From the NCBI GenBank assembly GCA_002794705.1, contig PGTK01000003.1, positions 124,001 to 188,000 on the forward strand: a stretch of DNA of 64,000 nucleotides, written 5' to 3'. A program made the position numbers and the translations under genes. This document shows positions 8,017 to 16,751 of this stretch, in pieces. This stretch comes from Candidatus Thermofonsia Clade 1 bacterium. Its GTDB lineage: Bacteria > Chloroflexota > Anaerolineae > Aggregatilineales > UBA2796. The number at the start of each line of letters is the position of its first letter. Within the stretch, counting starts at the first letter, position 1. A model generated the notes under the pieces. That model ran no database searches and had not been told where the DNA came from. It saw only the letters and a program-made list of their open reading frames with translations.

Positions 8017-9465
8017 GCCGCGCAAGACGCGTTCGTTCAGCACGGTCGCCAATTGATCGAGCGACTCAACTGCCACAATGTCCAGCCATGCAGCGGGATA
8101 ACGCTCTGCCAGCTGAAGGCGCACTGACTCAGCTAAGCTCGGCAAGGTCAAGACCGTGATGCCCGCCGATTGGCGGTAGGTCAGGTTATCCAAAAAGTCG
8201 GGCGAGGGCAAAAGCTGCGGGCGGAAGCGTTCGTAGTATGCCTTGCCCGCCGTGAAGAACCACTCAGCGTCAAAGCCCGTGCCGATCAGCACGCAATGCA
8301 CGTCAGGCGTCCCATGGATCGGTCCGGGTCCGCGCCAGCCGCGTGGAATGCCCGCGATCCCCTCACCTTCAATGGATTCCAGCGGTGGCACGTCTTTGAA
8401 CGGCGGCGGCGTCTCATTCAGACGTAAAATCGCCACAGAAGGCCCGAAGGGCGTCTCATAGTAGTCATCCCATTTCCATAGCGCCACGCCAAAGAACCAC
8501 GGCGGCGCTTGATAAGCGATCCAGTTGAACATGGCGACGGTCGCCTCGCCGTGGCTGAAGGCGTTATAGCCCGGATAACGCTTATCCAGACGGTGGAAGT
8601 CGCCTGCGCCTTGTGGTACGGGGTAAATGCCGCCCTCCGTGCCGACTACCGGTATCGCGCCACCGCCGAACCACTCACGGTAGAGCCGCATGAAAGCATC
8701 GCCCATGCCGATCAAGCCGATGGGATCGCCATTCGGCGCGCTGGGCGGACCTGAGATGGTCGTGACGCCCGGCTTATCAGCCTGCGAGATCGGATCATAG
8801 GGATACTCAAAGCGCCAACCACCCTCATCAGCGCGCTGACGCTCAGGCGGACGCGCCCGTCTGGGACTCCCATCTTCCTGATAGAAATGGTTGTAAATAT
8901 ACGGATGTGTGGCGCACCACAAGCCGTTTGCTGCCACAGCGCGGAAACGCTCATAGTAGTTATCGCCCAAAAAGGTCAGCATGGCGCGCAGCCAGCTGAT
9001 CGCGTCGTAGTGCCTGCCAATTGCCTCGCTGAGCGCGGGAAAGGCAGGATAGCACTCTCGCTCAATGACCCACTCTGCCCAGCGCAGCCAGTTGGTCATC
9101 AGTGGCGCAATAATGCCCTCGATGTTCTTGTAATCAGGCAGGACGCCCTCTTCCCACTCGATATCGAGGTTCGGCTCGTTGTAAAGCTCAAACCATTTGC
9201 AGCCCGCCGCGATGTACGCTTCATAGTAGCGCTGTTTCTCTTCAGGCGCGCCCGCCCCAAAGCGCGGACGCCACAAACGGAGAATCGGCGTGATGTTGCG
9301 CTTGCGCAGCTCATCCACGTCGTTGACGTATTCATCGCTGATGGCTGTGTACTTCGCCCAGCCCATGCCTGCAGCGCTCAGCGCCTCAAAATCCATCTTG
9401 ATCGGCGCGTTTTTGTTGTGCATCCCTCGCGGGTTGCGCGACCATTCATATTCGTTCAGCAGCAT
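8002..9465 (-). CDS. Glycoside-hydrolase-like TIM-barrel protein
   Basis: The 487-residue product has no signal peptide. It shows ILRLWRP on an early strand, WFELYNEPN (N96-E97-P98) as the usual acid/base strand of clan GH-A enzymes, and VVGTEGG near residue 279 as a candidate nucleophile strand. Aromatic-rich segments such as ALWKWDDYYE suit a sugar-binding cleft. I cannot assign a GH family or substrate. A C-terminal region of about 130 residues follows the barrel and is unexplained. No transporter or polysaccharide locus is adjacent. Start ATG 9465 is the first in frame; an upstream ATG is closed at once by a stop. Confidence 0.6.
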   Translation of the reverse strand: MLLNEYEWSRNPRGMHNKNAPIKMDFEALSAAGMGWAKYTAISDEYVNDVDELRKRNITPILRLWRPRFGAGAPEEKQRYYEAYIAAGCKWFELYNEPNLDIEWEEGVLPDYKNIEGIIAPLMTNWLRWAEWVIERECYPAFPALSEAIGRHYDAISWLRAMLTFLGDNYYERFRAVAANGLWCATHPYIYNHFYQEDGSPRRARPPERQRADEGGWRFEYPYDPISQADKPGVTTISGPPSAPNGDPIGLIGMGDAFMRLYREWFGGGAIPVVGTEGGIYPVPQGAGDFHRLDKRYPGYNAFSHGEATVAMFNWIAYQAPPWFFGVALWKWDDYYETPFGPSVAILRLNETPPPFKDVPPLESIEGEGIAGIPRGWRGPGPIHGTPDVHCVLIGTGFDAEWFFTAGKAYYERFRPQLLPSPDFLDNLTYRQSAGITVLTLPSLAESVRLQLAERYPAAWLDIVAVESLDQLATVLNERVLRGLRFG

Positions 9466-9517
9466 CAGCCCATCTCAAGGCTCAGTGACGATAAGTGCGC
9501 AAGACTATAACGCAGTC

Positions 9518-9546
9518 TTGACGAATCAGCACGCTTGGCGTACACT
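9518..9546 (+). promoter_or_regulatory. tRNA-Leu promoter
   Basis: TTGACG (9518-9523), 17-base spacer, TACACT (9541-9546), placing transcription start a few bases ahead of the tRNA at 9561. Confidence 0.7.
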
Positions 9547-9560
9547 ATCGCTACGCGTAC

Positions 9561-9644
<84 letters not shown>

Positions 9645-9652
9645 AGTCAAAC

Positions 9653-9682
9653 GGCTAGGTCCGATCCCTAGCTGCTTTTTTT
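9653..9682 (+). terminator. tRNA-Leu terminator
   Basis: GCTAGG (9654-9659) and CCTAGC (9667-9672) form a short stem, followed by seven T at 9676-9682. It ends right at the stop of the convergent permease gene. Confidence 0.7.
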
Positions 9683-10627
9683 CTAGCTCAGGCGAATGCG
9701 CGGATTGAGCGCCGCATAGAGCAGATCGGCGATCAAGTTGGCAAGCGCAAAAACTGTCACTGAGATCATCACGCCGCCTAAGATCAGCGGCAAATCGCGC
9801 TGCTGAATGGCGAAAACCATCAGCCTGCCCAAGCCGGGATAAGCAAAGACATTCTCAATCACCACCAAGCCGCTGATCAACCAGCCAATGCTGATGGCGA
9901 TCACAGTGATCGTGGGCAGGAGGGCATTGCGCAGCACATGCTTAAAGACCACTTGCCGCCAACGCAAGCCTTTCAGCACAGCCGTGCGCACATAGGTGCG
10001 GCGCAACTCCGCAATCACGCCGACTCGCGTCAAGCGTCCGATATAGGCAAGCAAAACGGCGGCTGCGGTCAGTGAGGGCAGGATCAGGCGCGGCAATGCC
10101 TCGCCAAAGCTCGCATCGGGCGCAACAGAGGCGCTCGGCGGCAAAAGCCGCCACTCCAGCGCCACCACATTGATCAAAATAATGCCCATCACAAACTCCG
10201 GTATTCCCACCAAGACCAGCGAGATCAGGCTGAAAGCATTGTCAAACGGCTTGCCCTCGCTCAAGCCCGCCAAAAGACCCAGCAAGACAGCCGGCGGGAT
10301 GGCGATCAGCATAGCGACGAACGCCAAACGCAACGAATTGCCCAGTCGCTCCATCACAAGCGGCATGATCGGCATCTTGAGCGCGTAAGAGTTGCCCCAG
10401 TCGCCGCGCAGAAAGCCGCCTAGCCAATTAGCGTACTGAACGAAGAAAGGCAGGTCTAGCCCTAGCTCTTGGCGCAAGGCGGCACGCGCCGCTGGCTCGG
10501 CGCCGCGCCCCAGCACTGCTGTCTCAACATCGCCGGGCAGCAGGCGCACAGCCGCAAAGATCATCAGCGAGGTGAGCAGCAACGTCAAGCCAAAAAACAG
10601 GACGCGCCGAAAAATGTAGGCGATCAT
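9683..10627 (-). CDS. Oligopeptide ABC transporter permease, DppB-like
   Basis: The 314-residue product starts MIAYIFRRVLFFGLTLL, the usual first membrane helix of the DppB/OppB family, then GLDLPFFVQYANWLGGFLRGDWG in the periplasmic loop and the EAA loop (RTYVRTAVLKGLRWRQVVFKH region, about 215-240). About six membrane segments are present. It pairs with the DppC-like permease. Its start overlaps the stop of the ATPase gene by four bases; it is the last gene of the operon read from 15278 downward. Confidence 0.9.
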   Translation of the reverse strand: MIAYIFRRVLFFGLTLLLTSLMIFAAVRLLPGDVETAVLGRGAEPAARAALRQELGLDLPFFVQYANWLGGFLRGDWGNSYALKMPIMPLVMERLGNSLRLAFVAMLIAIPPAVLLGLLAGLSEGKPFDNAFSLISLVLVGIPEFVMGIILINVVALEWRLLPPSASVAPDASFGEALPRLILPSLTAAAVLLAYIGRLTRVGVIAELRRTYVRTAVLKGLRWRQVVFKHVLRNALLPTITVIAISIGWLISGLVVIENVFAYPGLGRLMVFAIQQRDLPLILGGVMISVTVFALANLIADLLYAALNPRIRLS

Positions 10628-12717
10628 GGGCTATCCTCCCTTTGCAGGGCGGCTAACTCATGCGGCGGAATGTGACAGCGATAATATCTGCCCTGATCAT
10701 CGCGCTGCCACGGCGGCTCTTGCGTACGACAAAGCTCGCCTAAATAGCGCGGACAGCGCGGATGAAAACGGCAGCCGCTCGGCACTGTGCCACTGGGCTG
10801 ATCATCGGGCAGGCGAATGCGGCGCACCTTTGCCTTCGGATTGGGCAGAGGAATAGAGGCGATCAGCGCCTCCGTATAGGGATGATGCGGCGGCGTGAAG
10901 AAACTCTCCGCTGCGCCGCGCTCTACCAGCTGTCCGCGATAGATCACAGCGATGTAATCCGCCAAGTAGCCGACCACTGCCAAATCATGTGAGATGAACA
11001 GGTATGCCACATCGTACTGCGCCTGCAATTGCGCTAATAAGTTCAGAATCGCCGCCTGAACCGAGACGTCAAGCGAAGAAACAGGCTCATCGCACAAGAT
11101 CAGGGCGGGCTGCGCCGCGAAAGCACGCGCAATCGCCACGCGCTGCTTCTCGCCGCCGCTCAACTCGCTCGGAAAGCGCGAGAGATAATCAGTGGGCAAG
11201 TTGACGGCGCGCAACAGGTCAGCAGCGGCGCGATCTGCCTCCGTACGGCTCATGCCCAGCAGCGTCATCAACGGACGGCGCAACGTCTGCCCCACAGTGC
11301 GATACGGGTTGAGCGACTCCTCAGGATGTTGAAAGATCATCTGCATCGCCTTAAGAGTCGCTTTGGCGCGCTGACGTGGCGTGCCGCGCAAGGGCATATC
11401 CAGCAGGCGCGCCTCACCGCTCTCCATCTCGATCAAGCCGATCAAGCTGCGCGCAAAAGTCGTCTTGCCACTGCCCGACTCGCCCACCAGACCGAGCGTC
11501 TTGCCACGCGGAATGCGCATTGAAACGTCATCTACGGCGCGGAAAGGCGGCTTGGCGCCCATGAGTCGGCTCAAGACGCCGCGCACGCCGTAGCGCACGC
11601 GCACATGCTCAGCGCGCATGACCGTCGCTTGAGCGCCATTCGGCTCACTGCTGAAAAGCTGATCGAAAAAGGCGATCTCAGTCTGCCCAATCTCACGGCG
11701 TCTCAGCTCAGCCGACGCCTCTTCAAGGCGCAATGTCCCATCTGCGATCTCGCGCCAACGATGACAGCGCACGAAGTGACCGTCCTCAGCACTTTCCAGC
11801 GGTGGTTTCTGAGCGTGACAGCGCTCAAGCGCTACTGGACAGCGCGATGCGAAGACACAGCCGCTCGGACGTTGCCGCAGTGAAGGAATCCTGCCCGCGA
11901 TAGCCTGCAACGGCGCTTCAGCGCCGATACGCGGCACAGCGCGCAGTAGCAAGCGCGTGTACGGATGCAACGCAGCGCTGTAGAGCGTCTCAGTGGGCGC
12001 ATCTTCCATCACCTCACCTGCGTAGAGTACCGTCACGCGCTGACACATGCGCGCCACCACGCCTAAGTTATGCGTCACAAAGAGCGTAGCGGCGCGATGA
12101 TTGTCCTGCAGCTCAGCGAACAGGTCGAGAATAGCAGCCTCAGTGGTCACATCCAGACTGGTGGTCGGCTCATCCAAGACCAGAAGCCGCAAGTCGGGGC
12201 TGGCAAGCGCCATAGCGATCAGGGCGCGCTGTTGCTGTCCGCCGCTGACCTGATGCGGATAGCGGCGCGCAATGCCCTCAGGATCGGGCAGTTTGACGCG
12301 CCGCAACATCTCAATAGCGCGCTCATAAGCGGCATGGCGCGAGGCGCGTGTGTGCCGCCTCACCAGCTCTGCGATCTGCTCGCCAATGGTCAAGGCGGGA
12401 TTGAGCGCGCTGAGCGGGTCTTGCGGCACCATGCTCAGGCGTGCGCCCCAGAGCTGCTCACGGCGGCGGCGCGGCGCGTTCAGCCAATCCTCGCCCTCAA
12501 AGGTGATCGCACCTCCCTGCACAGCGCCATTGGCGCTCAGATAGCCCATGACCGCCTGCACAAGCGTACTCTTGCCGCTGCCCGATTCGCCCACAATGCC
12601 GTAGGTCTGGGCGGCGTTCACGCGCAGCGAAACATCGCGGATCGCCTCTAGCCAACTGCCCTGCAAACGATAGGCGACCGTCAAATGCTCTACAGAGAGG
12701 ATCGGCGCGCTCATCAC
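10624..12717 (-). CDS. Fused double ATPase of an oligopeptide ABC transporter (DppD-DppF)
   Basis: The 697-residue product carries two complete ABC modules. Module 1 (about 1-330) has Walker A GESGSGKST, signature VSGGQQQRALIA, Walker B LLVLDEPT, and a C-terminal oligopeptide extension with a Cys cluster (CVFASRCP). Module 2 (about 365-690) has GESGSGKTT, LSGGEKQRVAIA, ILCDEPVSSLD and a second Cys motif (CRFHPRCP). In most bacteria DppD and DppF are separate genes; here one polypeptide energises the importer. The Cys-rich tails resemble those that hold an iron-sulfur cluster in some Dpp ATPases. It overlaps both neighbouring genes by four bases. Confidence 0.93.
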   Translation of the reverse strand: MMSAPILSVEHLTVAYRLQGSWLEAIRDVSLRVNAAQTYGIVGESGSGKSTLVQAVMGYLSANGAVQGGAITFEGEDWLNAPRRRREQLWGARLSMVPQDPLSALNPALTIGEQIAELVRRHTRASRHAAYERAIEMLRRVKLPDPEGIARRYPHQVSGGQQQRALIAMALASPDLRLLVLDEPTTSLDVTTEAAILDLFAELQDNHRAATLFVTHNLGVVARMCQRVTVLYAGEVMEDAPTETLYSAALHPYTRLLLRAVPRIGAEAPLQAIAGRIPSLRQRPSGCVFASRCPVALERCHAQKPPLESAEDGHFVRCHRWREIADGTLRLEEASAELRRREIGQTEIAFFDQLFSSEPNGAQATVMRAEHVRVRYGVRGVLSRLMGAKPPFRAVDDVSMRIPRGKTLGLVGESGSGKTTFARSLIGLIEMESGEARLLDMPLRGTPRQRAKATLKAMQMIFQHPEESLNPYRTVGQTLRRPLMTLLGMSRTEADRAAADLLRAVNLPTDYLSRFPSELSGGEKQRVAIARAFAAQPALILCDEPVSSLDVSVQAAILNLLAQLQAQYDVAYLFISHDLAVVGYLADYIAVIYRGQLVERGAAESFFTPPHHPYTEALIASIPLPNPKAKVRRIRLPDDQPSGTVPSGCRFHPRCPRYLGELCRTQEPPWQRDDQGRYYRCHIPPHELAALQREDSP

Positions 12718-13619
12718 GTCACCTCGCTATACTCCAGCAGACGGCGCAAGCCATCTGCCATCAAATTGACGCATACCACCAGCACCACAATCGCCGCTGA
12801 TGGGAAAAAGAGTATGTGCGGCGAGAGCGCGTACCAGTCCCGTGCCTCACTGACCATCAGACCCCAGTCTGGCTCTGGACGCGCCACGCCTAAGCCCAAA
12901 AAGCCAAGCGAGGCGACCAGAAAAATCGCATAGGAGAAGCGCAGCGCACCTTCCACTGCCAGAGTCGGCAAGACGGCGGGCAGTATCTCACGGAATAGGA
13001 TGTGAAAGCGCGATTCGCCGCCGATCTCCGCTGCCTCGATGTATGCCTTGGTCTTCACATCCAGCACCACGCTGCGCACCACGCGGGTCACAATCGGCAC
13101 ATAGAGGATTACAATCGCCACCAAGACTGTGAAGCGCGAATTGCCCAGCGCGCCCAGCAAAAGCAGCGTCAAGAGCAGCGCTGGCAGTGCCAAAAGCGCG
13201 TCAATCAAGCGCATGACGATCTGGTCGAGCACGCCGCCTATGTAGCCGACATACAGCCCGATCACTAAGCCGAGTCCGACTGCGATCAGGGTGGCTGTGC
13301 CTGTCAGAGCGAAAATATTGCGCCCGCCGTAGATGATTCGGCTCAGGATATCGCGCCCGAAGTTATCCGTGCCAAACAGATGCGCCAGAGAAGGCGGCTG
13401 ATTGCGATCGGGCAGGCTGTTGGCAATGGGATTGTAAGGCGTTAGATACGGTCCGATCAAAGCGACGCTGAGGAAAAACAACACGCCAATGCCGCCGATC
13501 ACGGAGAGCGGTGCCTCGCGCCACAAGCGACGCAAGAGCCGCCCGCGCCGCGAAACGCTCAAACGGAGCATCTGCACAGGCTTGAGAGCGCTTGGTTGAG
13601 TGGTTGCGCGCATGGGCAA
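12714..13619 (-). CDS. Oligopeptide ABC transporter permease, DppC-like
   Basis: The 301-residue product has a cytoplasmic N-terminal stretch, a first helix near 40-60, the diagnostic HLFGTDNFGRDILSRIIYGG segment (about 85-105), further helices and the EAA loop near AAEIGGESRFHILFREILP. This pattern defines the DppC/OppC family. It is the second gene of the operon, separated from the binding-protein gene by a 78-base spacer with a strong hairpin and overlapping the fused ATPase by four bases. Confidence 0.9.
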   Translation of the reverse strand: MPMRATTQPSALKPVQMLRLSVSRRGRLLRRLWREAPLSVIGGIGVLFFLSVALIGPYLTPYNPIANSLPDRNQPPSLAHLFGTDNFGRDILSRIIYGGRNIFALTGTATLIAVGLGLVIGLYVGYIGGVLDQIVMRLIDALLALPALLLTLLLLGALGNSRFTVLVAIVILYVPIVTRVVRSVVLDVKTKAYIEAAEIGGESRFHILFREILPAVLPTLAVEGALRFSYAIFLVASLGFLGLGVARPEPDWGLMVSEARDWYALSPHILFFPSAAIVVLVVCVNLMADGLRRLLEYSEVT

Positions 13620-13653
13620 GGGTGCCTTTCAAGCGCAAAGCGCGCTAGAGACA

Positions 13654-13681
13654 AGCCTGCTGTGCTAAGGCACAGCAGGCT
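13654..13681 (-). other. Intercistronic stem-loop between binding-protein and permease genes
   Basis: AGCCTGCTGTGC (13654-13665) and GCACAGCAGGCT (13670-13681) form a perfect 12-bp stem with a TAAG loop and no U-run. Such hairpins after the binding-protein gene of ABC operons usually stabilise the upstream message and lower permease expression. Confidence 0.65.
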
Positions 13682-13697
13682 GCTCGCTTAACGGAAG

Positions 13698-15278
13698 TCA
13701 GGACGAGGCTTGGCGCGCACGGGTGAAGTTCGTGCGTCCCGGAAAGGCTTGCACGGCAAAGCCGCCTTCGAAATCCCACGCTTTGCGCGCCGCACCGACC
13801 GTCGGGAAGAAATACGGGATGATCAGCGGGCCGTCCTCTGCCAATTTGCGCTGAATGGCTTTGTAGGCGGCAATGCGCTCAGCCCGATCCACCGAAGTGC
13901 CTGCTTTGACGATCAGCGCGTCCAGCTCTGGATCGGCAATGCGCGACTCGTTCCACTTCCCATCCGATTTGAGCGAAAAGTCGAGGTACTGCTGCGGCGA
14001 GGGACGCGCTCCCCAGCCGGTGATGCCTAGCTGCACTTCCAGCCAGCCGTCATCGCCGTAGTAGGTTGCCTCATCCACTAGGTTGATGTTGACCGTGATC
14101 CCTGCCTTCGCCCACTGATCCTTGATCACAATTGCGAAGTCCGGGCGCGTGCCAGTGTTCGGCACGAATAGCTCAAAGGTCAGATTGGGATAGCCCGCCT
14201 CAGCCAAGAGCGCACGGGCACCCTCAGGATCGTAAGGCGGCAAAGGCGAGTTCGGATCGAAGTACTCAGCGAAAAATTCGCCAATAGGCGCGTCACGCCC
14301 TTGTGAGCCGAGTCCGAGCTGGGCAAAAGCATTGATTTCTTCACGGTTGGTCGCCATTTTGAGCGCACGGCGCACGCGCGGATCGTTGCCGGGCGGCGAG
14401 TCCATGCGCAGGCGCAGCGCGTCGTGTCCAGAGGTGGCAAACGTGACGGTCTGCAGGTTCGGATCGTTCTGAAGCGCCACAAAGCGCGCATTGGGCATGC
14501 GCAGCACCACGTCAAGTTCGCCGCCGCGCAACGCTTCAATGGCGGCGTTCGAATCAAGATAGCGATGCTCCATGCCGGCGGCATAGGGCAGACCGATCTG
14601 CCAATATTCCTCATTAGCCACGAAAATCGTACGATCCTCAGGGATGTAGCGCTCAACCTTGAACGGACCCGTGCCGATGAACTCAGTATCGAAATTAGTA
14701 GCGCCGGCGCGCACGATCACAGCTGAGTTATCAGTGATGCTGTAGATGAAATCTGGCTCAGTCGTTTTGAGGGTAAAGACGACGGTCAGATCGTCAGGCG
14801 CGCTGATGCTCTCAAGGTTATCGAACAGCGAAATCTTGGGCGAGCCGACCGCAGGATCGCGCAGGCGATTGAAGCTGTAGATCACGTCTTCAGCCGTCAG
14901 CGGCTTGCCGTCATGAAACTTGGCGTTCGGCACAAGGTTGAACGTATATTCCCGCCCATCTTCACTGACCTGCCATGTCCGCGCAAGGCGCGGCGCTACA
15001 GCGTCCGTTGTGGTCACGTCCACTAGGTAGTCATAGACAGCAGTCAGGAACGAGATTTCGGAGTCGCTTGAGGCAAAAGCAGGATCGAGCCGACGGACTG
15101 GCTCCCAGCCGACGCGAATCACGCCTGAGCGCGCCGCCACAGGGCGCAAGCTGTGCGGTGAGAGAATTGGCGCTTGTGCAGAAGCAGGCGATGGGCGGTA
15201 GAACAAGGCGGCACCAGCAGCAGCGGCAGTGAGGCTCAAAAAGCGGCGGCGGCTGATCTTTCGTGATGACTCACGCAT
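13698..15278 (-). CDS. Oligopeptide ABC transporter substrate-binding protein (SBP family 5), Tat signal
   Basis: Start placed at ATG 15278; a TTG at 15293 is the alternative. The N-terminus RKISRRRFLSLTAAAAGAA is a twin-arginine signal. The mature protein has the family 5 pattern: LDPAFASSDSEIS, LVPNAKFHDGKPLTAEDVIYSF and a central YIPEDRTIFVANEEYW-type region, about 500 residues in total as usual. It captures peptides or similar solutes for the DppBCDF-like transporter downstream. It is first in the operon, behind a promoter near 15450. Ligand unknown; family 5 also includes nickel and sugar-oligomer binders. Confidence 0.92.
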   Translation of the reverse strand: MRESSRKISRRRFLSLTAAAAGAALFYRPSPASAQAPILSPHSLRPVAARSGVIRVGWEPVRRLDPAFASSDSEISFLTAVYDYLVDVTTTDAVAPRLARTWQVSEDGREYTFNLVPNAKFHDGKPLTAEDVIYSFNRLRDPAVGSPKISLFDNLESISAPDDLTVVFTLKTTEPDFIYSITDNSAVIVRAGATNFDTEFIGTGPFKVERYIPEDRTIFVANEEYWQIGLPYAAGMEHRYLDSNAAIEALRGGELDVVLRMPNARFVALQNDPNLQTVTFATSGHDALRLRMDSPPGNDPRVRRALKMATNREEINAFAQLGLGSQGRDAPIGEFFAEYFDPNSPLPPYDPEGARALLAEAGYPNLTFELFVPNTGTRPDFAIVIKDQWAKAGITVNINLVDEATYYGDDGWLEVQLGITGWGARPSPQQYLDFSLKSDGKWNESRIADPELDALIVKAGTSVDRAERIAAYKAIQRKLAEDGPLIIPYFFPTVGAARKAWDFEGGFAVQAFPGRTNFTRARQASS

Positions 15279-15434
15279 GATAGTTCGGCGCAAAAACTGC
15301 TTGCGCAGCGGAGTATGCGCCCCTTCCTCCTTTCAAAATGCAGAAAACCGACAGTAACGCATATAAGCGGGAGCGAAACGCGCTAGAGCGCCTCGCACTT
15401 ACGCAGTCGGGCGATCCGCGCACCGACTACTCCG

Positions 15435-15462
15435 ATTATAGCGCTTTATCGAGAGATGGCAA
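15435..15462 (-). promoter_or_regulatory. Promoter of the oligopeptide transporter operon
   Basis: On the minus strand TTGCCA (15462-15457), a 16-base spacer and a perfect TATAAT (15440-15435). The leader to the ATG at 15278 is about 150 bases; an AGGAGG within it at about 15330-15325 has no nearby start that opens a long frame. Confidence 0.7.
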
Positions 15463-15473
15463 AAACGGCGCGC

Positions 15474-16751
15474 TCAGCGCTTCTCACGCGAGGAGTCGTC
15501 TTTGCCCTTCGCGGGCGTGCCTTCGCGCAGATTGGCGTGCTTGGCAGGCGAGCCGCGCAGCGCCGCCTCCAGACGGCGGTAGGTCTTGAGCGCACGGGCG
15601 CGCCAAAAGGCTGTGATGTACTGCAACTCGCGCCGCCCCTGACTCAAGCGATATGCCAAGCCCTTCGGCGCTTTTTCCTGCACAGATTGCCACTGCAGCG
15701 CGGCAGCAGCCCACGTCAAGCCGCCGCCAAAGCCCACGACGATCACGTTATCGTTCGGCTTCAAACGACCCTCGCGCTCCGCCTCGTAGAGCGCAATGGG
15801 AATAGACGCCGCCGATGTATTGCCGTAGCGATGCACATTGCTATAGAACAGTGACTCACTCACGTTCAAGTTGCGCGCCGCTGCGCTCAAAATGCGCTGA
15901 TTCGCCTGATGCGGCACGATCAAGTCTACATCGGCTAGGGAGAGGTCAGCTTTTTCCAGCACTTGGTGCACGCTCTCCGTGATGATATGAACGGCAAAAC
16001 GAAAGACCTCACGCCCGTCCATATGAATCTTATGCATCTGGCGCCCTTCAGGCAGGCTAGGCGTCCCGACTGTGGGAATGCCGAGCAGTTCGGCACCTGA
16101 GCCATCTGAGCCAAGCACAGCCTCCATAAAGCCGCCCGGCTGATCGCTCCCCTCCAGCAGCACGGCGCCTGCGCCATCGCCGAACAGCACGCAAGTAGAG
16201 CGATCGTTCCAGTCCAGCACGCGCGAATTGACCTCACTGCCGATCACCAGCGCCGTGTTGATGCTGCCGCTGCGAATCGCCTGTGCCGCCATATCTAGCC
16301 CGTAGACAAAGCCTGAGCAAGCCGCGCTCAGATCGAAAGCGCCTGCTTGCGTGGCGCCCAGCAAGTTCTGAATCTTGCTGGCACTGCTGGGATAGATATC
16401 CTCAGGCGTTGAGGTGGCTACGATGATCAGATCGATCTCGCTAGGCAGGACATCCGCACGATCCAAGGCGGCACGCGCCGCCTCAAAGCCCATCTGTGTG
16501 ACTGTCTCGCGCTCATTAGCGATGCGGCGCTCTTGAATGCCCGTGCGCGTCCGAATCCAATCATCGGTGGTCTCAACAACCGCCTCCAGATCAGCGTTGG
16601 TCACAATGCGCTCTGGCACGCGCATTCCCCAGCCCGTCAAATGGGCGTAGCGCGTCGGGCGCGGACTCCAGCGATGGGGCGGGTGCGGGCGACCCTCGCG
16701 CTCCGTCGGCTGATCGCGGCTACCGTTCAAGCGTCCGTCATTAGCTGCCAT
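15474..16751 (-). CDS. fabH: 3-oxoacyl-ACP synthase III (FabH-like) with N- and C-terminal extensions
   Basis: Start at ATG 16751, overlapping the end of fabF by 11 bases. The 425-residue product contains the thiolase-fold catalytic triad of ketoacyl-ACP synthase III: Cys145 in LSAACSGF, His in VPHQANQRIL, and Asn in YGNTSAASIP. TTDDWIRTRTGIQERR is the typical FabH N-terminal signature. It would condense acetyl-CoA or a branched acyl-CoA with malonyl-ACP to start fatty-acid synthesis. Typical FabH is about 320-330 residues; here about 35 extra residues precede the fold and about 75 basic, charged residues follow it. Those extensions are unexplained. Confidence 0.9.
   Translation of the reverse strand: MAANDGRLNGSRDQPTEREGRPHPPHRWSPRPTRYAHLTGWGMRVPERIVTNADLEAVVETTDDWIRTRTGIQERRIANERETVTQMGFEAARAALDRADVLPSEIDLIIVATSTPEDIYPSSASKIQNLLGATQAGAFDLSAACSGFVYGLDMAAQAIRSGSINTALVIGSEVNSRVLDWNDRSTCVLFGDGAGAVLLEGSDQPGGFMEAVLGSDGSGAELLGIPTVGTPSLPEGRQMHKIHMDGREVFRFAVHIITESVHQVLEKADLSLADVDLIVPHQANQRILSAAARNLNVSESLFYSNVHRYGNTSAASIPIALYEAEREGRLKPNDNVIVVGFGGGLTWAAAALQWQSVQEKAPKGLAYRLSQGRRELQYITAFWRARALKTYRRLEAALRGSPAKHANLREGTPAKGKDDSSREKR

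Noticed and set aside
15294..15434. Leader peptide or riboswitch before the oligopeptide-binding gene (AGGAGG about 15330)
   Set aside because: No start codon at proper spacing opens a frame of interest, and I recognise no aptamer motif.
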